NCBI GenBank assembly: GCA_033439765.1
Contig: JAULSN010000009.1
Location: 992,001 to 1,056,000 of the forward strand
Origin: Lasiosphaeria ovina
Lineage: Eukaryota; Ascomycota; Sordariomycetes; Sordariales; Lasiosphaeriaceae
Reading direction: 5' to 3'
DNA: 64,000 nucleotides
The notes under the pieces were generated by a model, which was not told the origin of the DNA, made no database searches, and saw nothing but the letters and a program-made list of their open reading frames with translations. Made by a program: the position numbers and the translations under genes. The first letter of the stretch is position 1. The number at the start of each line of letters is the position of its first letter. Shown piece by piece: positions 10,561-21,611 of this stretch.

Positions 10561-10595
10561 TGAATGCGCACTTGTGTTATCCAGATACTCGAGGA

Positions 10596-10790
10596 TCCCT
10601 GGGACTGCCGCTGCGGACAACACCTCCATCACGCCGAGCCGCCGGACCTGAACCGACGCCTGCTTTCTTTGCCTTGTCTCTCGAGCCATTCCTACATGTC
10701 TCTCGAGCCATTCCGACATGTCTCTTGAGCCATTCCGACAGAGCGACGGGCGAAAAGACAAGGATCCCCGAGACGCGTGACAAGATCGGC
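10596..10790. repeat. dispersed GACATGTC repeat, copy 1
   Basis: It contains CGAGCCATTCCGACATGTCT in tandem variants followed by GAGCGACGGGCGAAAAGACA. Other copies are at 34686-34775 and 40762-41070, and a degraded one near 34505. Confidence 0.8.
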
Positions 10791-10856
10791 GGCAGCACGA
10801 CCCCGATGTAATAAGCTACACACAGCAACCTGGCGCATCGCCTATTCGTTGTATCT

Positions 10857-12044
10857 CAATCTCACGATGGCCCTTTGAAGGAGAAGAAACCCGAGAGAAT
10901 CTATTTGAGGCAGTGATGCAAGTTCAAGATCCCCTCACCAAGAACAGCGTCAAGAAATTGTCGAGACCATCCTCCGGCCATTAAGCAGCAGGCTTCCCCA
11001 CGGCCTCATAGCGCGCCACAGAAGCTTGGCGAGGAAACTGACCCAAACTTCATCGCCCGACGGCAGTCTCGTTCCCGTTACTGAGCGTGTCCCTGCCCAT
11101 CCGAGTGAAGAAGCGATCCGCATCGAAGATGGACGAAGAAGGGTCGGTGCCGTACAACTCGGATCGGGCGGAGAGCAGCATACGAGCTTCTAAGCGATAG
11201 AAGACGATAATACATGATATGTAAAGCACTACGATACCTTCGGCGTTGCCTTTGGGTTCTCTTTAGGCGCTACGAATAGAGCTGCCTTGACGGTGTACAC
11301 GTACAGAGACGAGAGTGAAATGTTCAGTTTGAACGAGTTTGCCCAAAGGACGATACGGGTTCCGCGCGAGCCGAACATGGGGTCCGGGGCTGGTATTGGA
11401 GAGCCTTGGCTAGAAGAAAAGATCAGGATTGTTCCGCGCGAACCGAACGTGGGGTCCGGGGCTGGTATTGGAGAGCCCCTTGTCTAGAAGAAAAGGTCAG
11501 AATTGTTCGGCATGTTGCAACTTCGCTGAGGCGGGGCAATCCCCAGTATCCGTTTCCATGAGGTAGCATCGCGCACAGTTCACTTACCGGTGGCGCTGCG
11601 CACCTATAGGCTTCTTTGCGCTTAGAATCGTCTTCCCCCCAACCGCTGCGTACCTAGCGGCATCTCACCCAAAGACATCTCCGGCGAAGAGGACCGTGAG
11701 CTATTGAGGCGGCTCGAGTGGCACGGCCTTCCGGCGAGGACAGCACATCGGGAGGAATCTGGTCGTTCGGGGTCTCTTTAGGTAGGATCGGGCGGTCGGG
11801 AGGCTCGCCACCGCCGCCTGGATTTGGCGGATCGGGCGGTCGGGGCTGCGATTGAGGGACTCCGACCGTAGCCATCGCAGCGGCTCGAAAAACACGCGTT
11901 CCTAGTGATACATTAGTAGAGATCGATAGGGTAATGATCGTGAAGTATCGGCGACCTGTTTATAGCTGGAAGGTGATAAATCGTGCGTGCGTGCGATTGA
12001 TTGGGGTTGTATTGCGAGGCTGTAGAAAGAAAGTGTCACATACA
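10857..12044. other. intergenic stretch, no gene recognised
   Basis: It holds the 72-bp direct repeat at 11361-11505 and the inverted relative (11057-11130) of the sequence at 8433-8510. The open frames on both strands are short and unconvincing. Confidence 0.45.
11361..11505. repeat. 72-bp tandem duplication
   Basis: Two units starting TCCGCGCGA at 11361 and 11433 are nearly identical, including GGGGTCCGGGGCTGGTATTG. Confidence 0.9.
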
Positions 12045-12200
12045 ACGCTGTATTGAGGGCAAAACGGGTGCTTGTATTAGGAAGAAGGAAAGAAGGTGGG
12101 CATAGGCCAGATACCCAATATATATAGGCAAATCTGAACCTTGTTCTCGATGCTTTGTGTGGCTTGGCATATGCGCCACTGACACCTCAATGCGGCCTCT
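12045..12200 (+). promoter_or_regulatory. shared promoter-like module, copy 1
   Basis: The sequence from the CATACAACGCTGTATTGAGG region through a TATATATAGG box to CTCGATGCTTTGTGTGGCTT is repeated at 31880-32062, and its first part at 31080-31175. The TATA box near 12117 lies about 140 bp before an ATG at 12261. Confidence 0.6.
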
Positions 12201-12260
12201 TGTTTCCGTTCCGCCCGGATCATCACCGTCGGCCACGTACGTAACAACCGGCAACGCACC

Positions 12261-12512
12261 ATGAGCACTGGCCAAGGCCAGGGCCAAGCAGGGCCGCCTC
12301 GGAGAGGCACGAAAGAGTGGTGGGATACGGATATCCTCGACGGAGCGTCGGACGAGCCCCTGGAACGAGCGGTTGAGGAGTATTGCGGAATAAACGTAGT
12401 AGAAAATGCCCAAGACGAGAGGAACCGTTTATCATGCTGTAATATAACGAACAACCTTGATAACCTGGGGTTTCCTACTCAATACATTTGTTATAGCCAC
12501 TCAGCCGTCTGA
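12261..12512 (+). CDS. small hypothetical protein downstream of shared promoter
   Basis: An 83-aa frame beginning MSTGQGQGQAGPPRRG, with an acidic, Trp-containing middle (EWWDTDILDGASDEPLERA). The ATG context is ACCATGAGC. A TATA-containing module used elsewhere in the window lies upstream. The C-terminal third looks random, so the true gene may be spliced or broken after about residue 55. No family recognised. Confidence 0.4.
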   Translation: MSTGQGQGQAGPPRRGTKEWWDTDILDGASDEPLERAVEEYCGINVVENAQDERNRLSCCNITNNLDNLGFPTQYICYSHSAV

Positions 12513-13037
12513 TAGATAGCCTCCGTTTTGCTCTGCTTATCGCCTTTCCTCCGAAGTTATGTCGCCTTTCATCAACGGAGTGACGAGAGGTAGGATCGAG
12601 CTGAAATTGCTTGCCACAAGCTGAGAGGAGACCCGTGAAAAATGCAGAAACGCCGGTAGGCCATCCAAAATCGAGTTCTAACACTGGTAACTAGAATAGA
12701 GACGCAAGTCGATAACGTCTCTAACGGCGCGGAGAAGCTAGGGATTAATAATAATTGAGAAGGCAGTTTGAGAAAGAACGACTGCAAGGACAAAGTTTTA
12801 TTCTCCACGTTCTTTTGCGTTATCATTTCCCCTAGCTCGGTCAAAAACACCTCGTGCTCGCAGTCCTCCTCTGGTAGTCACCTCTGAAGGCACCTTCGAT
12901 ATCGAACGTCCAGAGAAACACGCTCCTCGTTTGCCGGCCGACGTAGTCAAGGAGAACCAGGAAACAGATCAGCAATGGGCCTTGCTCCGTACCACAAAAA
13001 GGGATCAACGGCAGGTGGTTCGGTCGGCCTCTCACGG

Positions 13038-14175
13038 CTAAAGATTGGTCGGGGCGGTAGGGTGCATGGGATTAATGTAGGTAGCATTCAAAGCCGAGAT
13101 AGGCAGACGGGCGACGGGTGGGATTGGGACCTTGGGGTGGGAGGCAAAGATTAGACCAAAGTAAGGTTCCTGCCCTACTCTAATTCCTGCATGGAAGGCT
13201 CCATTCCAGTGCTCTTGATAGCTGAGCTTAGCCGCCCGGGTCTCCCGTGCGTCGGCAATCGGCTCGCATTGTGTGATCGCTCCGGCTAGCATAGCCGTCG
13301 GCGGTGACGGAGGTGGTGTAGGGAGGTTAGCCTGCCCTGCCTTGTCATGCGGCTCATGCGGCTCGGCCACCTCCCTTACTGCAAAGATTTCATCCTCGAT
13401 GACCTCATCCTCCTGTGTGTTGACAAGGTCTCTGACATCCCTCGGGTCTTCCGGCTTGGCCACGACCTCTTCATCTTCGGGCTCGACGACTGTGAGGGCC
13501 TCAAGGTGCTTTGCGGGGGCTTTAGAGTCCATCTACCTGACTCCCTGCTCTAGGGTTTCTAGCCTTCCGTCGAAAACAGTGTCTTCATCGAATATGACAT
13601 CTCTTGCAACGATGACCTTGTTGTTCAGGGGCACCCACACCTTGTGGATGTTGGTAGCTGTATACCCGATGAGGTAGCCGATCCACGCCCTACGTTCGAA
13701 GCGTTTGAGGCGGTTTTCCTTGTTTTGAGCGGCATCTGTCATCGCATACGCCTTGCAGCCGAAGACTTGAAGGTGGCCTAAGCAGGGGAGGGTGTAGCCA
13801 TTGAAGAAGGAGTGAAACACCTGGTAGGGGGTCTTCCAGTTATACCGGGCCCGGGGCTGCCTGTTGGGCAGGTAAACTGCCGTGCGGGCAATCTCTCGCA
13901 GCAGTTTGTTCGGGAATGCGGCCCCCACGGCAAGTGCAAGGGCTTTTTGCTTGGCCAACGCCCCCGCCCCTGCCCGCTCGGCGGCACCATTCCGACACTG
14001 AGTGCGTGGTGCCGAGGGCTTCTGAATAAGGCTATGCCTCACAAAGAAGGCCTTGAACTCCCCCTTCGCCTCTGGTGACTTGCTGAGTTCGTTGTCTGAC
14101 TCGATGATCTTCGGCACGATGTTATGTTGGACCTTCAGCTGCTTGAACAGCTGGAATAAGGTGGTGTGGGCCGGA
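13038..14175 (-). pseudogene. copia integrase core (C-terminal part) and linker
   Basis: The minus-strand frame contains IIESDNELSKSPEAKGEF (second catalytic Asp region). It is followed by the degenerate equivalent of the NGAAERSG block (RNGAAERAGA), VYLPNRQPR and HLQVFGCKAYAM, typical of copia integrases. An acidic linker of about 160 aa follows in a second open frame (13532-13038) with one stop between them. The reverse transcriptase should follow near 12.9 kb but only a short doubtful frame is present. Confidence 0.75.
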
Positions 14176-14189
14176 TACCTGTGGGGGCC

Positions 14190-14449
14190 AAGTCTTACTG
14201 ACCGTGGCAATATTCCGGACGGGGGAGGCGTTGCGTTGCACGTTGCGATGGGTTCATCGGCCAACATACCTCGTATGTGCCAGGCCGCACCAGCGCATCG
14301 TGCCCCAGGTATCTGCAAATGTCTGATGTGATTACCTCACGGTCGATGCCGTCGCGGGGCACGAAGTATTCATTCTGGCGCGTCGTCGGGGGAAGCGCCT
14401 GCTGCTGCTGGGCCTGACTTGGCCTGTTGTTCGCTTGCCGGGCCGCCAT
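14190..14449 (-). pseudogene. first exon of a conserved fungal gene (YFVPRDGIDRE family), fragment
   Basis: Starts MAARQANNRPSQAQQQQALP and contains EYFVPRDGIDREVITSDICR, a block I recall from a widespread but functionally unassigned fungal protein. After GTYE the DNA reads as an intron (GTATGTTGG... to CCCCCACAG, ending about 14189). It then runs straight into copia integrase sequence, so only exon 1 and its intron were captured. Keeping the intron means the source was genomic DNA rather than mRNA. Confidence 0.55.
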
Positions 14450-14658
14450 TGTTGACGTGTGTGTGAAAAGTTAAGAATAATGGGGAGTATGGAGCCAGAG
14501 ATGACGCCAGAAAGGGGATTCTGAGAAGAGGCTTTAGAGCTGGAGTAGCGTCGGCAAGAGAGGCTAAGAAGCACGGGGGTGAGGAACCGGCGAGGCGACG
14601 GGCAGGAAAAGCCAGGAGGATCGGGTTGTGCGGAGAGTGTGCACCGAGGAATAAGCGG

Positions 14659-15430
14659 CTAGGGGAAGCTCGTCTTGGAGGTCATGTTGGGGTACTTGTC
14701 AAACAGACTGCTGATGGTGTCGGCCGTTGTCGTTGTCGTCGTCGTGGTCGTTGTTGTAGACGATGACGGCGCGGCTTGCGCTGTCTTGGACGACGACTTG
14801 CGGCTGAACAGGCTCGGCCGCTTCTTGGCCTCTGTTGTCGTGTTTTCTTTCAGCAGTGGAGCCTCTGAGCCTGCGAGAGAGGCCACGTCGGCGTCTTTGT
14901 TGCTGGCTCGCCGCGCTACGATTATCATGGGTCATCGTGTAACCCAGCCTTGAGCCGCCCGTCGTCACGGAGCCGCTCCGGTCGCGCGTGCCGGAGCCGT
15001 AGAGGAAGTGCGAGGCCGAGAAGCCCGCTGACGGCATGGCGTACTCGTCGTACGAAATAGGGGCTCGGCTGGAAGTTGATGAGGAGCGCAAATTGCGGAT
15101 CGATGATGATGGCCAAGCCAGCAACCCAAGGCCGAATGTCGTGGTCGGGGCGCTAGTTCCTCCGCTTTGTTCCAGTGCGAAAGCAAAGCTCCCACCCGAG
15201 ATCCGCACTATCAAGACTGAAGGATGCGCGCTGGCTATCGCCACGGCTTGCATACAATATCTCCTCGACGATTTCAGCGACTTATTCAGTCTTGTCGAGT
15301 CACCTGTCAATTCACCCATGAACTCTCCCGTCGACTCCTCAGACCTAGACGACAGTCCGGCCATCTCCGTATCGGGCAAGCCGTTCTGGGGGGACGAGGG
15401 CGAAGAGCTCGCCACAGGCGGCATGTTCAA
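14659..15430 (-). pseudogene. C-terminal part of a membrane-protein gene, frameshifted
   Basis: One frame has PISYDEYAMPSAGFSASHF...GSGTRDRSGSVTTGGSRLGYTM, then a frame change near 14925. The second frame carries the tail ASNKDADVASLAGSEAPLLK, KKRPSLFSRKSSSKTAQ and a natural-looking stop at 14659. This looks like the cytoplasmic tail of a fungal integral membrane protein. The poly-Thr run comes from a trinucleotide tract. It separates two pieces of copia integrase. It may be the other end of the gene whose N-terminus lies at 16135-16860. Confidence 0.45.
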
Positions 15431-15439
15431 GGAAACGGG

Positions 15440-16130
15440 TGAGACCTTCTAACACAGCAACAAGGGTGGCATGCTTCCTGCCAGTGGTGTAAAAGTCCCA
15501 GCTGAAGCTTGAATACCGGTCCGTCACAAGCATGAGGGAGCTGTGTTTCTTGTCATCCGGGTCCCAGTCGTGGAAACCGATCGCCAGGCGCTCTCCGGGG
15601 CGTAATGCAGGCTCGGTAGGCTCTCTTTTAATCTGGCGCTTCATTTTGGCCTGTGTTGACAGGGCCCTCTTGCACCTCCGCTACGCCGTCAGCTGCGACG
15701 CTGCACTGGCCGTGTGGGGGTTCTCGGAGCGCCTGCCCACACACGTGGGCATCCTGTGCCCGGCCGACACCAAGAGCGTCATCCACGGCTGGGCGAGGAC
15801 GTCGGGGTGGCACCTGTTCGAGAAGCAACCGGGCGCAGGCACTGCACTTGACGGTTTTGATGCCCTTGATGCGCACCCCCTGAGATGTGTTGACAAGCCT
15901 TTCCAGGGCGCCGGGGCCCTGGTGGCCCATGCGCAGGTGCCATACTTCGGCGCTCACGCTCCGGGGCTTCCGCTTGGTGTGGGAATTGAACCGGTTCCGG
16001 CGTGTGAGGAAGGCGGCACGGCTGAAGTCTTCCGGTATGTGCTCAATGACGAATTGGTCGTACAGTAGCTGTAGCTCGCATACTATTGACTGGTCTGCTA
16101 TGCGGTGGAGGTATGTGATTGTGAACATCC
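15440..16130 (-). pseudogene. copia GAG-pre-integrase and integrase start
   Basis: Contains CELQLLYDQFVIEHIPEDFS, the pre-integrase motif VWHLRMGHQGPGALERLVN, GVRIKGIKTVKCSAC and, after a frameshift near 15640, the first integrase block HSSLMLVTDRYSSFSWDFY. The frame then breaks into the membrane-protein fragment at about 15430. Confidence 0.75.
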
Positions 16131-16134
16131 AGCT

Positions 16135-16860
16135 CCCGTGCTGGATTGCGACTAGTTTGAGCATTACCAGCAGAACGGATATGCCAGCGACCAGATCTAT
16201 GCGGCTTTCACGACGGGCAAGCGTGTTTGAGCCGAGGGCTTGGTTCAGAATGCGCGACTTCTCCGCGGCTGGACCTTCGGACACACGACGAGATTCGAGT
16301 TCGTGAGCACCAGGGTGCATGTTGGCCTCGAGCTCAGTGGTTCGCCGTCGCGCAAAACCTGATGGTGAGTTATGGCTATGCGCTGTCGAAGAGCCTTCGC
16401 CTTTGCCTTGGTCTGCGCCATCGAATCTGGGGCGAGGCGGCGGCTCTGGGGCGTCTCGGTCTAAGAAGCTGCCTGTCAGGATCCTTTCCATAAGGCCGTC
16501 GTCTTGCTCGCCGGCTATCGTGGCCCGCAGCAGCAGCAGCGCGGCCGCAGTATACTGGAGTCTCTCCAAGACGCCAACCCAACTCTGCGACCGGGAGTGA
16601 TATTGCCACCTTGCTGAGATAGCAGAAGACGATGCAGGCCTCGACGAGCGACGAGACGGGGTTGGTGCGCCAGAGGAAGCCGCCGAGCCCGCGAAACAGG
16701 AGGCTACCGTACGGCTACGTGAGCTGGCAGATTTGCAGCGTGAGCAACATGCCGAAAACATTGGCGCGCGAGAACTGGTTGCCGTCGTCGCAGTCGCATG
16801 TCGTGGCTGCTGACGCGGGAATAGCTTCATCCATCGTGACTGAGTCGTGTTGAGGGCATT
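16135..16860 (-). pseudogene. N-terminal part of a membrane-protein gene inside copia
   Basis: Begins MDEAIPASAATTCDCDDGNQ and continues with FSRANVFGMLLTLQICQLT, an in-frame TAG where a Tyr would fit, PYGSLLFRGLGGFLWRTNP and hydrophobic helices SSLVEACIVFCYLS and LVAGISVLLVMLKLVAI. A frame change occurs near 16600. Several membrane segments are evident; family not identified. It interrupts copia exactly between the protease end and the pre-integrase region, with no obvious loss of copia sequence. Confidence 0.45.
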
Positions 16861-16879
16861 TGGGTGAGCCTTGAAACTG

Positions 16880-17260
16880 TGGAAAGGATGAGAACAGGCT
16901 CTGCTGAGTGCTCGAGTCTCATGTCGTGAGATGAAATCCAGAGAGCTGAAACCGAGCACGTGCATGGGGTCCCCGCGGTTGTCCCAGCGTATGCCTCTCT
17001 CATGAAGGCGCCGTAATGACACTAGGTTGCAGGCGAGGCCCTCAGAGAAGGCCACATCGTGTAGGCGCAGGGCTCTCTTGCCTCCGAATAGTGTGTTGAT
17101 CTGCACCTCCACCTCTCCGTATGTCGCTACAGGGACTTTGTGATCCCCTGCCCACACGAATTCGCCTGCAAGGGCATGCCGGAGGTCAAGAAAGCGGCTG
17201 ACTTTTGAAGATGTGGATAGTAGACCCGGAGTCTAGAATGGCTGAGCTCTTGAGGGGGTA
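16880..17260 (-). pseudogene. copia aspartic protease region
   Basis: The minus strand reads AILDSGSTIHIFKS, with the catalytic DSG triplet at about 17228-17220. After a frame change it reads EFVWAGDHKVPVATYGEVEVQ and CNLVSLRRLHERGIRWDN. This order is normal for a copia protease leading into the pre-integrase region. Confidence 0.75.
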
Positions 17261-17325
17261 GTTACCGGTCGAGAAGGCTGCGTGCTGCACGGCGAATGAC
17301 ACTTTGACTGTGCCCACGCAGCGCA

Positions 17326-17748
17326 CTAGTCATTCCTGCTCGGGGCTGTCTCCGGCTGCAGGCCCGGGTTGGGATGCCTTGCTCGGGAGCGACTTGCGTT
17401 GCGGCTCGGTGCCCGGCTTGGTGCCCTGCCGCTTGTCTTGTTCGGTGCTCTGCCCCGGGGCTGCTGTCCCTTGGTGCTAGGTTCTTCCCGAACCCTCTTC
17501 CTCGGGGCCTCGATTTCCTTCCTGAGGGACTCATCTGCCTGTATTGCTGCCTCTGCTTGGTCCCTCAGGTACTGTGACGGGTCCCAGGTCGCCGGGGCCT
17601 TTTCCGGGAGGGCAAACCAGCACCGTGACGGAGAGTGTGTGTTGCCGCATACACTGCAGCATGAGCTACGCCCGCCTGGGTATTTTCGCTTAGAGGGCGC
17701 CTGGGGCTTCCCGCACCGGCATTTGTACGCCGTCAGCCGTCTTTGCAC
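17326..17748 (-). pseudogene. copia gag zinc-knuckle region
   Basis: Contains CSVCGNTHSPSRCWFALPEKAP, the Cx2C...H...C knuckle and following Pro-Glu-Lys-Ala-Pro block seen in fungal copia gag. It is followed by an Arg/Pro-rich basic tail. Frame open for 140 codons. Confidence 0.65.
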
Positions 17749-17762
17749 ATCACTTGACCCAC

Positions 17763-17985
17763 AGCGCCGCTAGCAACACGGCCACCATGTAGCCTGGCAC
17801 GCCGACGGCCAGCCACGTGCAGGTCTCGTGCATCTTCCAGGCCACCGTGTTGCGGGAACGGGATGTTGGAGAGCAGCGTCGGCATGAATTTGGCGAGCAG
17901 CGCTGCCACGGCCGTGGCGAGGTACAGCGCGTCCTGTCGGGTGCGGACCCCGCTGAGGCCCTGCTGCCACAGCCCGACGAACACG
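17763..17985 (-). pseudogene. DUF3433-like membrane protein fragment (C-terminal half)
   Basis: Reads DALYLATAVAALLAKFMPTL and LSNIPF in one frame, then after a frame change TWKMHETCTWLAVGVPGYMV and AVLLAAL. This is the pattern of paired membrane helices in fungal DUF3433 proteins, as I remember the family. About 70 residues only. Confidence 0.5.
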
Positions 17986-17994
17986 TCTAAGGGG

Positions 17995-18880
17995 GGAGAC
18001 AGCAGGACCGGACGCGCGACGCCACGATGAGCGGCGTCTGGCCGTATTTGTCCTTGGCCTGGAGCATGACGCCGCCGCCTGCCTCGGCCAGCATCTCGAT
18101 CACCTCATCGTGACGCTGACTCGTCGCTAGGTGCAGCGCCGTGGCCTGATACTTATCTCGAGCGTCCAGGTCCGCGCCTCCGCCCCTCATGAGCCACTGG
18201 ACGACGTCGAGCCGGCTATGGAGCGCGGCGATGTGGAGCGCGGTTCGCCCGTCCTCCTGCGCCCCGTTCGGGTCTGCTCCTCTCTCGACAAGCTGCTGGA
18301 CAATACTCAAGGATCCTCTGGCGGCCGCAACGTGCAATGGTGTTTGCCGCTTTTTGTCGCGGGCCTCTACATTGGCCCCAGCGTCCAGGAGCAGCTTGAT
18401 GACCCCTTCGTGCCCGTTTGCTACCGCGAGATGTAGCGCCGTCTGTCCGTCCGGCGACTAGGCGGCCGTATCGAGCCTGTTCGCAAGTAGGATCTGAACG
18501 ACTCGGTCGCAGCCGTTCGCGGAGGCGAGATGCAGCGGCATGAGCCCCTTTGGATCCTCGACCGTCGCGTCAATCCCAATCTGCAGAAGCAGCTGCACCA
18601 TAACATAGCCCTTCTCGTAGGCCTCCAGGAGCACCTTGGTCTGATCCTTGAGGTTCAGCAGCAAGATACGGACCATATGGTTGCCGTTGGGGTAGCGCCC
18701 ATTGCAGTTCTCATCTATCGCTGTCATGAGGCGGTCGCGGTCGACTGGGGCGCCGTAAAAGATGACCAGCCGTAGAAGATGACCAGCCGCGCAATGTCCA
18801 AGTAGCCATGCTTGATGGCCAAGCTAATAGGTGTTTCGTGCTCGTTGTCTCAGGTGTCTACTCCGACACCCTCGAGGTTC
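17995..18880 (-). pseudogene. ankyrin-repeat protein relic
   Basis: At least six ankyrin repeats run on the minus strand: GLMPLHLASANGCDRVVQIL, QTALHLAVANGHEGVIKLLL, TPLHVAAARGSLSIVQQLVE, TALHIAALHSRLDVVQWLM, TALHLATSQRHDEVIEMLAE and a final TPLIVA. A TAG near 18463 interrupts two repeats where Gln would fit, and a TGA near 18855 sits where Arg would fit; both could be single C-to-T changes. A 17-bp direct duplication (18763-18796, GATGACCAGCCG units) breaks the frame. Truncated at both ends; probably a C-terminal part of an ankyrin/STAND protein. Confidence 0.8.
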
Positions 18881-19100
18881 GCGCGGGCTGTGCGGTGTTG
18901 TGGTTGTTATTGGCTGCCAGGCGGCGGTGTATTTGGAGCTCCGAGACGACTTTGTTTGTCCTGGTGTCAGCCCCTTTGTTTTGGTTTCCAAGCTTTTTCT
19001 CTCTTTTTCTCTCTCTCCCTTAATAAAACATATCACCATCTTCACCGTCTATTGCAACGAGGGAAGAGTAGCGAGGAGGAGGAGGAGGAGGAGGTGGAGG

Positions 19101-19334
19101 AGGACAAAACTCACGACCGAAATAGTAGTCCCAGAACGCGCTCACGGCCATACCAAACGCAGTGAACAGGATGCGCACGCCAAACGACTGGCCGTTCATG
19201 AACGCCTGGAATGCCGTGTCGAGCGTCGTGTTTTCGTAGTACAGTACCAGCACGAGTAGGCCGGCCAGCAGCATGAGCGCGAGCACCTGAGGAACATGCT
19301 CCATCACTGCCCCTAGTACAACACGCCCTAACAT
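19101..19334 (-). pseudogene. DUF3433-like membrane protein fragment (N-terminal half)
   Basis: A hydrophobic helix (VLALMLLAGLLVLVLYY) is followed by FGVRILFTAFGMAVSAFWDY, a conserved block of DUF3433 proteins as I recall them. The frame then enters a Pro run made by a GGA microsatellite (19074-19105). The ankyrin relic lies between this piece and the other DUF3433-like piece. Confidence 0.5.
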
Positions 19335-19559
19335 CTTGGTCGGTCGAGGCGAATCTCGAGCTGTGACCGGGTCGACTCCGTGTCGTCCGCCGCCGTCGCC
19401 ACGGCATCTCCATCAACCGTAGTGATGCCGTGCCCTCGGTGCAGCCATTCGCCGTCGGTGTTCGCCCTCGGTGCAGCCATTCGCCGTCGGCGTTCGCCGC
19501 TATTACATCTGTAGGCAAGGCAAAGACCCCAGCCGGAACCTGCGCCCCTCCTGGACCCT

Positions 19560-19855
19560 GGGTACCGTATGTTGCAGCGAACGAGCCCCGCGTATACCGT
19601 GAGGGCTTCTTGGTTGCTTCCTATGCCCTGACTTCCTGGTTGGAGGAGTTCACCAGCTTTCTGTAGTCAAGGGTGCCCGCATCAATGTCCTTCTAGTTCA
19701 GCAGGCCGAAGGTTGCGCACCGGTTGGTCCAACCGGCCTCTCGTATAGCCGCCTCGAAGTCATCATACCAGGTGGAAGGTTGCTGTGCCTCAGGGACTCC
19801 CTTGGACTTCGTAGTCTGCAGGGGTTCCTGCCAGTTGTCGATCCGGGCCTTCCAT
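19560..19855 (-). pseudogene. copia gag, middle fragment
   Basis: Minus-strand reading includes ARIDNWQEPLQTTKSKGVPE and STWYDDFEAAIREAGWTNRC. Its position between the gag N-terminal and knuckle pieces fits gag. Two in-frame stops. A small direct duplication (GTGCAGCCATTCGCCGTCGG, twice) lies at 19439-19498. Confidence 0.4.
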
Positions 19856-20169
19856 GACTTCGCGCATCTCAAGTCAGAAAATTGCGCGGTATAAGAGGAC
19901 GCGAGGGGGCCATGTTACTAGCAACCCGGCGGATGCGGTCAATGACGTAGTCGACCATCTCCTTGCCAATGGCGTAGCGACCGCGGGTATAGTTGTTGGC
20001 CGCATCCTCCTTCCCGCTTATCAGAAGCTCGGGGTGGAAAAGTTGGTGATAGGTACCAGTGCGAATCTCGTCGATCGGGGAAGGGTCAAGATCGACAAAG
20101 ATGGACCGAGGGACGTATTTGCCGTTGCTCGCTCGTCTCGGCGAAGAAGGTCTCAAAAAGAGCCAGCAT

Positions 20170-20345
20170 CACCAACTGTCATGGTCGTTCATGAACTTCA
20201 GGGGAGGTCGTCACGTAAGGGGCACGTGACCCGTGTTGATAAGGGTAGGGTGAGGATCGCCAGGGGGCTCAGGGACGCACGGGCTCTCAACCGTGCGTAC
20301 ATAAGGAGGAAAGGGCTTGCAGAGACTTCGCAGCGGGCCAGAGAT
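20170..20345. repeat. dispersed ACGTGACCCGTGTTGA sequence, copy 1
   Basis: ACGTGACCCGTGTTGA followed within 60 bp by CAGGGACGCACGGGCTCTCA recurs near 55020-55085. TGTTGA is a common LTR start, so this could be part of an LTR, but no partner end was found. Confidence 0.45.
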
Positions 20346-20906
20346 TAGTGCTGCACACAATAACCACCTAACCTTTATTACCTCTGCCATACTTGACACT
20401 CTTGTCCCAAAGCCCCTTACACCAACATCCCCGGCATTGGGAGCCGGCCGGCCATCGGCTCCGAGACCATGCTCAAGGAGGTATCTGGGCCAGAAAGTCA
20501 GTCTATGGACGCAACCGGGGTTGTGTGAGTAGGCTATGAGGGCTCACAGTTTCCAGGCGCTGTGCTGAGCTGGGTGCCAGCCTGGCCCAGGTGGAGATGA
20601 AGATTCCATTCGCAGCTGTGTTAGGTACCTTGAATTCTGGTATTTGCCAAACTGGAAGCTGTTATGGGCATGGGAGCTTGGCGGGATCGAGCAGCGCCAT
20701 CACGGTCTGGCCTGGGCCTGGGCAGGGAGAAGGTCTGGGCAAGGCGTGGATGCGAGCAGCGCCAAAACTGCAAACACACAATCCGATATCAGGAGACCAG
20801 CGAGGGCGGTAGGGAGGGCGGCGGGAGCTATGTAGGTTGGCAAGGCAGAAGCAACTGGGACTGTCGCGGTGGTTTAGGTTGTCGATATCGTGAGGTGAGG
20901 TGGTGA

Positions 20907-21350
20907 TCAAGGCTTCGAGGCTTCTTTGAAGCAATCGCATGGAATACGGATAGGGGTGCACCGCATGCTTGTATTTGGTCCTCGCCTTGCGGCATCATTC
21001 GACGATGTGGTGCTCGCCTGCTTCTTCAGGTTGGCGTACCACTTGTTGATCGGGTCGGTAGGCTCGCACGCAACGTCGTATAAATGTGTTGAGGCCGTCT
21101 CCTGTACCCAGTCCTTCAGAGCGGCAACCGCCCTGCGCTCAGTGTTGTAGTCCCCCATGTCGGTGTTGTACAGGGCGAGGCTCTGCGTGTAGACCTTGTC
21201 CTTCTGGGACAAGTCCGCCAGGGTAGCGGCTGGGACTGGGTCTGCATTCGGTGCCGGGGCGGCCTGTAATTCGTCCTGTACAGCGGGTGTGTTGCCTCTG
21301 GTGAGGGAGGCTCTCGCAGCGGCTGCAGCGGCTTGGTCGTGCTTCTTCCG
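20907..21350 (-). pseudogene. copia gag N-terminal fragment
   Basis: Frame with LSQKDKVYTQSLALYNTDMG, RRAVAALKDWVQETASTHLY and PINKWYANLKKQ, the helical gag region typical of fungal copia elements, preceded by an Ala/Pro-rich leader. The frame is lost after about 20970. Confidence 0.65.
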
Positions 21351-21611
21351 ACAGTTAAGGGTCAGGATTACGCATATCCCAACCCCGGAAAGTTAGTCGA
21401 CATCTTCGCTAGCGGAGCGCTCTCCCCTTTTGGCGCCAACTGGGGTGTGGCTGCCAGCCCTGCCTCTGGAAGCGGAGGCAGCGGCGGTGGTAACGGTGAC
21501 AGCGGCGGCAGCGGATCCGGCGCTCCCACCACAGCAGCGGCTGCGCCCCCTCGCCATCGACCACGCTCGCCGGCGGTATCTTCATCGAGCCGAGCCCGAC
21601 CAGGTCGGCTG

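Larger units (their letters stand above)
12841..21350 (-). mobile_element. Ty1/copia retrotransposon relic in collinear pieces
   Basis: Read on the minus strand, the pieces are: gag N-terminus (21350-20907), gag middle (19855-19560), gag zinc knuckle (17748-17326), protease (17260-16880), GAG-pre-integrase (16130-15628), integrase start (15644-15440) and integrase remainder with C-terminal linker (14175-13038). Reverse transcriptase and RNase H are not recognisable downstream. The intervening DNA belongs to host-gene fragments. No LTR could be placed with certainty. Confidence 0.8.
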
